From Leishmania donovani (taxonomy: Eukaryota > Euglenozoa > Kinetoplastea > Trypanosomatida > Trypanosomatidae): DNA of 64,000 nt. The notes beneath the pieces were generated by a model that was not told where the DNA came from, ran no database searches, and saw only the letters and a list, made by a program, of their open reading frames with translations. The translations under genes and the position numbers were made by a program. Of the stretch, positions 62,184 through 64,000 are shown piece after piece; within the stretch, counting starts at the first letter, position 1, and every line of letters begins with the position of its first letter. The stretch covers positions 281,670 through 345,669 of the forward strand of contig NC_018248.1 of NCBI RefSeq assembly GCF_000227135.1, read 5' to 3'.

Positions 62184-63467
62184 ATATATATGTGCATGTA
62201 CATATGTGTTTGTATGCCGGTTTGCTACTCTTCTCCCGTTTTCATTTAGCTTTTCATCCATACCTCTGCTCCGCGTCGCCACGGCCACCACCGCTGCCAT
62301 TACCGTCTTCTCCCTGACGCCCCCCTCCTTGTCGCTTCGTTGTGCCTTTCCGCTTGGCTGTGTGCATGTGTGTGTGTGTGCATTGATACCCACGTGACTT
62401 GTCCGGTATTGCTGTCCCGTGTATCCCCTCCCCCTTCTCCCTACTCCCTTCTGCACGCACCGCTTTATCTGACGACCCTTTTAACCCTCTGTTCTGGCTT
62501 GGTGGTTGCTCGCGGCTCTCGCTTCAGTCAGCCCCCGCCGCAGTGGCTGCCATCCTTGTCGCCGTGACCCTTGCCATTTTCCAAACCTGCATCCTGAACA
62601 CGCCCCACCTTGTGTGGTACTCCTCCTCTCTCGCCTTTAACGCAGGCGTCTCAGGGCTCAGAGAGAGCAACACGACGCCGTTCGCCTCCTTTCTTGTCCT
62701 CTAACCTCGCGCTTCGTCTGTGCTGAGTGCGTGTCTTTTCCCATTCGCCCTCTTCTTCCCATTCGGTGTGACGCCTTCGTGTTGTTTCGTGCTTCGGTTT
62801 CGGCAGCATAACGGCGTGCGGACGCGTGTTCGCATGTAACGGAACCGATTTTCGCTCTTGTCGCGGATAAGCACCAGTGATCTGTTGGGGGGGGGGGTTC
62901 CCCCTTCTTCCCTTTTATATCTGTTTACTTTCGAGCCTCTCGGCCTTCGGTTGCCGCTCCGTCGCTTTCTCGCCAGCCTCCGCCCTCTCTTCGTCCCCCT
63001 TCTTCGTTGGTCTCTTCTCAGCCCTTATCCCATATCCTCATTTTCCCTCCCCACTCTACCGGAGTGACGGTCCTTCTGTTGCTTCTTCTTTTGTTTTGTC
63101 GTGAGGGGTGGGGGTTTTGCGTGTTTGCCTGTCCGCCGCCGTGTTTGTGTCTGTGCTCGTCTCCATTTTTTTTTTTCTGTGTCTCCAGCGAAGGTAACCT
63201 AACCTCGCCTCCTGCATTGCCTCCTCATCGGCACCGATGACCACCGCGCGGTCATCACCATCATCACCATTACCTGAAGCTTCTTTTTCTTTGTCATTGC
63301 TTTGTGTTCGTTCATATCGGTCCAAGGAGTACTGCCGACGCGCTTTCTCCATCTTCCCTTTTCCACAAGCTCCCGTTGATCATCATCATCACTATCCTCT
63401 GTGAAGGAACGAGAGGACGCACTCAGCTCCCTCCATCTCCCCTCACCAACGGCAACGGGAGCACACG

Positions 63468-63532
63468 CCCCCCCCCCCCACACACACACACACACANNNN
63501 NNNNNNNNNNACACACACACACACACACACAC
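63468..63532. repeat. Poly-C then (CA)n tract containing a 14-N gap
   Basis: A C run of about twelve bases leads into CA units interrupted by N at 63497-63510, then more CA units. The gap is most likely unresolved microsatellite length. Confidence 0.9.
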
Positions 63533-64000
63533 CCACCCACACGGAGTAACATAATAACTGCAGTACCCGCTCTTCTCTCCCGCATTCCTCTTACTCCTTT
63601 TGCTTCAGATTCGTGAAGGGTTTCTGATTCTGTCTCCAGTGCCCCCTCCCCCGTTGCCACTCGCAGTGCCACACACGCACACAGTCACGCCCTTGTGTTT
63701 TTCGTTCTGTTTTGCGCCCCGTTGTCTGCCGTGCCTGCTTCTCGCCCATCTGCCTCTTGGCCCACCGTGTGACGGCTCGGCCTTGCCTCCCGACTGCCCT
63801 GCGGTCTTTACTTCCTCCCTCTTATTCTTCACCTGTCCCTCTGCACAGCATCCATCCACCCTCGTCGGTGCGTGCGTGCGTGTGTGTGCGCACAGGCAGC
63901 AGCTGCGCCGGCCAACCAGGGAGCGAGGAGGGAACGCAGCGAGTCGAACGCACGGCTAGGGAGAACCAAGTGGTCTCTAGCAAGCTTTATGTACTCTGCG

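Larger units (their letters stand above)
57950..64000 (+). other. Six-kilobase gene-poor region to the window end
   Basis: No convincing gene is present on either strand. The + strand stays pyrimidine-rich, as in the leaders elsewhere, so + transcription probably continues and the next start lies beyond the window. The region includes an assembly gap (59286-59618), poly-C at 58201-58213, AT-rich and CA-rich repeats near 62150-62215 and a gap inside a CA tract near 63500. Open frames of 200-360 codons here are Cys/Val/Ser/Leu-rich microsatellite translations. Confidence 0.6.

Noticed and set aside
61226..62317. 363-codon + frame in the right-hand region
   Set aside because: Its translation is Cys/Val strings from GT repeats and Ser/Pro/Leu from pyrimidine tracts, the usual false frame in these spacers.
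1..64000. tRNA, rRNA or snoRNA genes, CRISPR arrays or prokaryotic operon signals
   Set aside because: No cloverleaf, rRNA or regularly spaced repeat was recognised by eye, and the genome is eukaryotic. A covariance-model scan could still find small RNAs that I cannot see.

Overview
The window is nuclear DNA of a Leishmania species; the gene pair HGPRT-XPRT next to a MetAP2-type M24 peptidase fits the locus known on chromosome 21. The evidence is a GC-rich, intronless, strictly one-stranded gene order (11 protein genes, all on +), long non-coding spacers that are pyrimidine-rich on the coding strand and full of (CA)n/(TG)n microsatellites, plausible trans-splice acceptors (pyrimidine tract then AG) close upstream of several start codons, a glycosomally tagged HGPRT (SKV end) and XPRT (AKL end), and two copies of a SIDER2-like retroposon. 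The species cannot be fixed from the sequence alone. The whole window reads as part of one polycistronic transcription unit running left to right.

Layout: (1) 2-2509, 3' part of a protein kinase with an ATG1/ULK-like activation segment and a helical C-terminus; (2) 5990-14698, a 2902-residue coiled-coil protein; (3) first SIDER2-like element 14880-15505; (4) 17003-17647, a twin CX9C protein; (5) 18691-19845 and 21628-22599, a diverged tandem pair that looks like DUF4833; (6) 25363-26760, methionine aminopeptidase 2, followed by the second SIDER2-like element 27119-27742, almost identical to the first; (7) 29430-30389, a probable mitochondrial single-pass coiled-coil protein; (8) 31258-31893 HGPRT and 34040-34765 XPRT, the purine-salvage pair, separated by a spacer with a 36-bp perfect AT palindrome; (9) 37219-44178, a giant NEK-like kinase with a large insertion in its catalytic domain; (10) 44953-45843, a membrane-anchored candidate BAG-domain protein; (11) 47244-55226, a 2660-residue, mostly disordered protein with an N-myristoylation signature and a C-terminal Cys/His cluster; (12) 55889-57949, a protein with several RanBP2-type zinc fingers and a mitochondrial-like N-terminus; (13) 57950-64000, six kilobases without a credible gene, with two assembly gaps.

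Functionally the neighbours are mostly unrelated, as is usual for trypanosomatid polycistrons, so regulation is expected at the level of UTRs. The exceptions are HGPRT and XPRT, which act together in glycosomal purine salvage, and the DUF4833-like pair. The two retroposon copies are direct repeats 12.2 kb apart and enclose the CX9C, DUF4833-like and MetAP2 genes, so they could define a recombination unit. Several start codons were moved from the longest open frame to the first ATG, because the upstream codons are TTG or GTG within pyrimidine-rich leader sequence.
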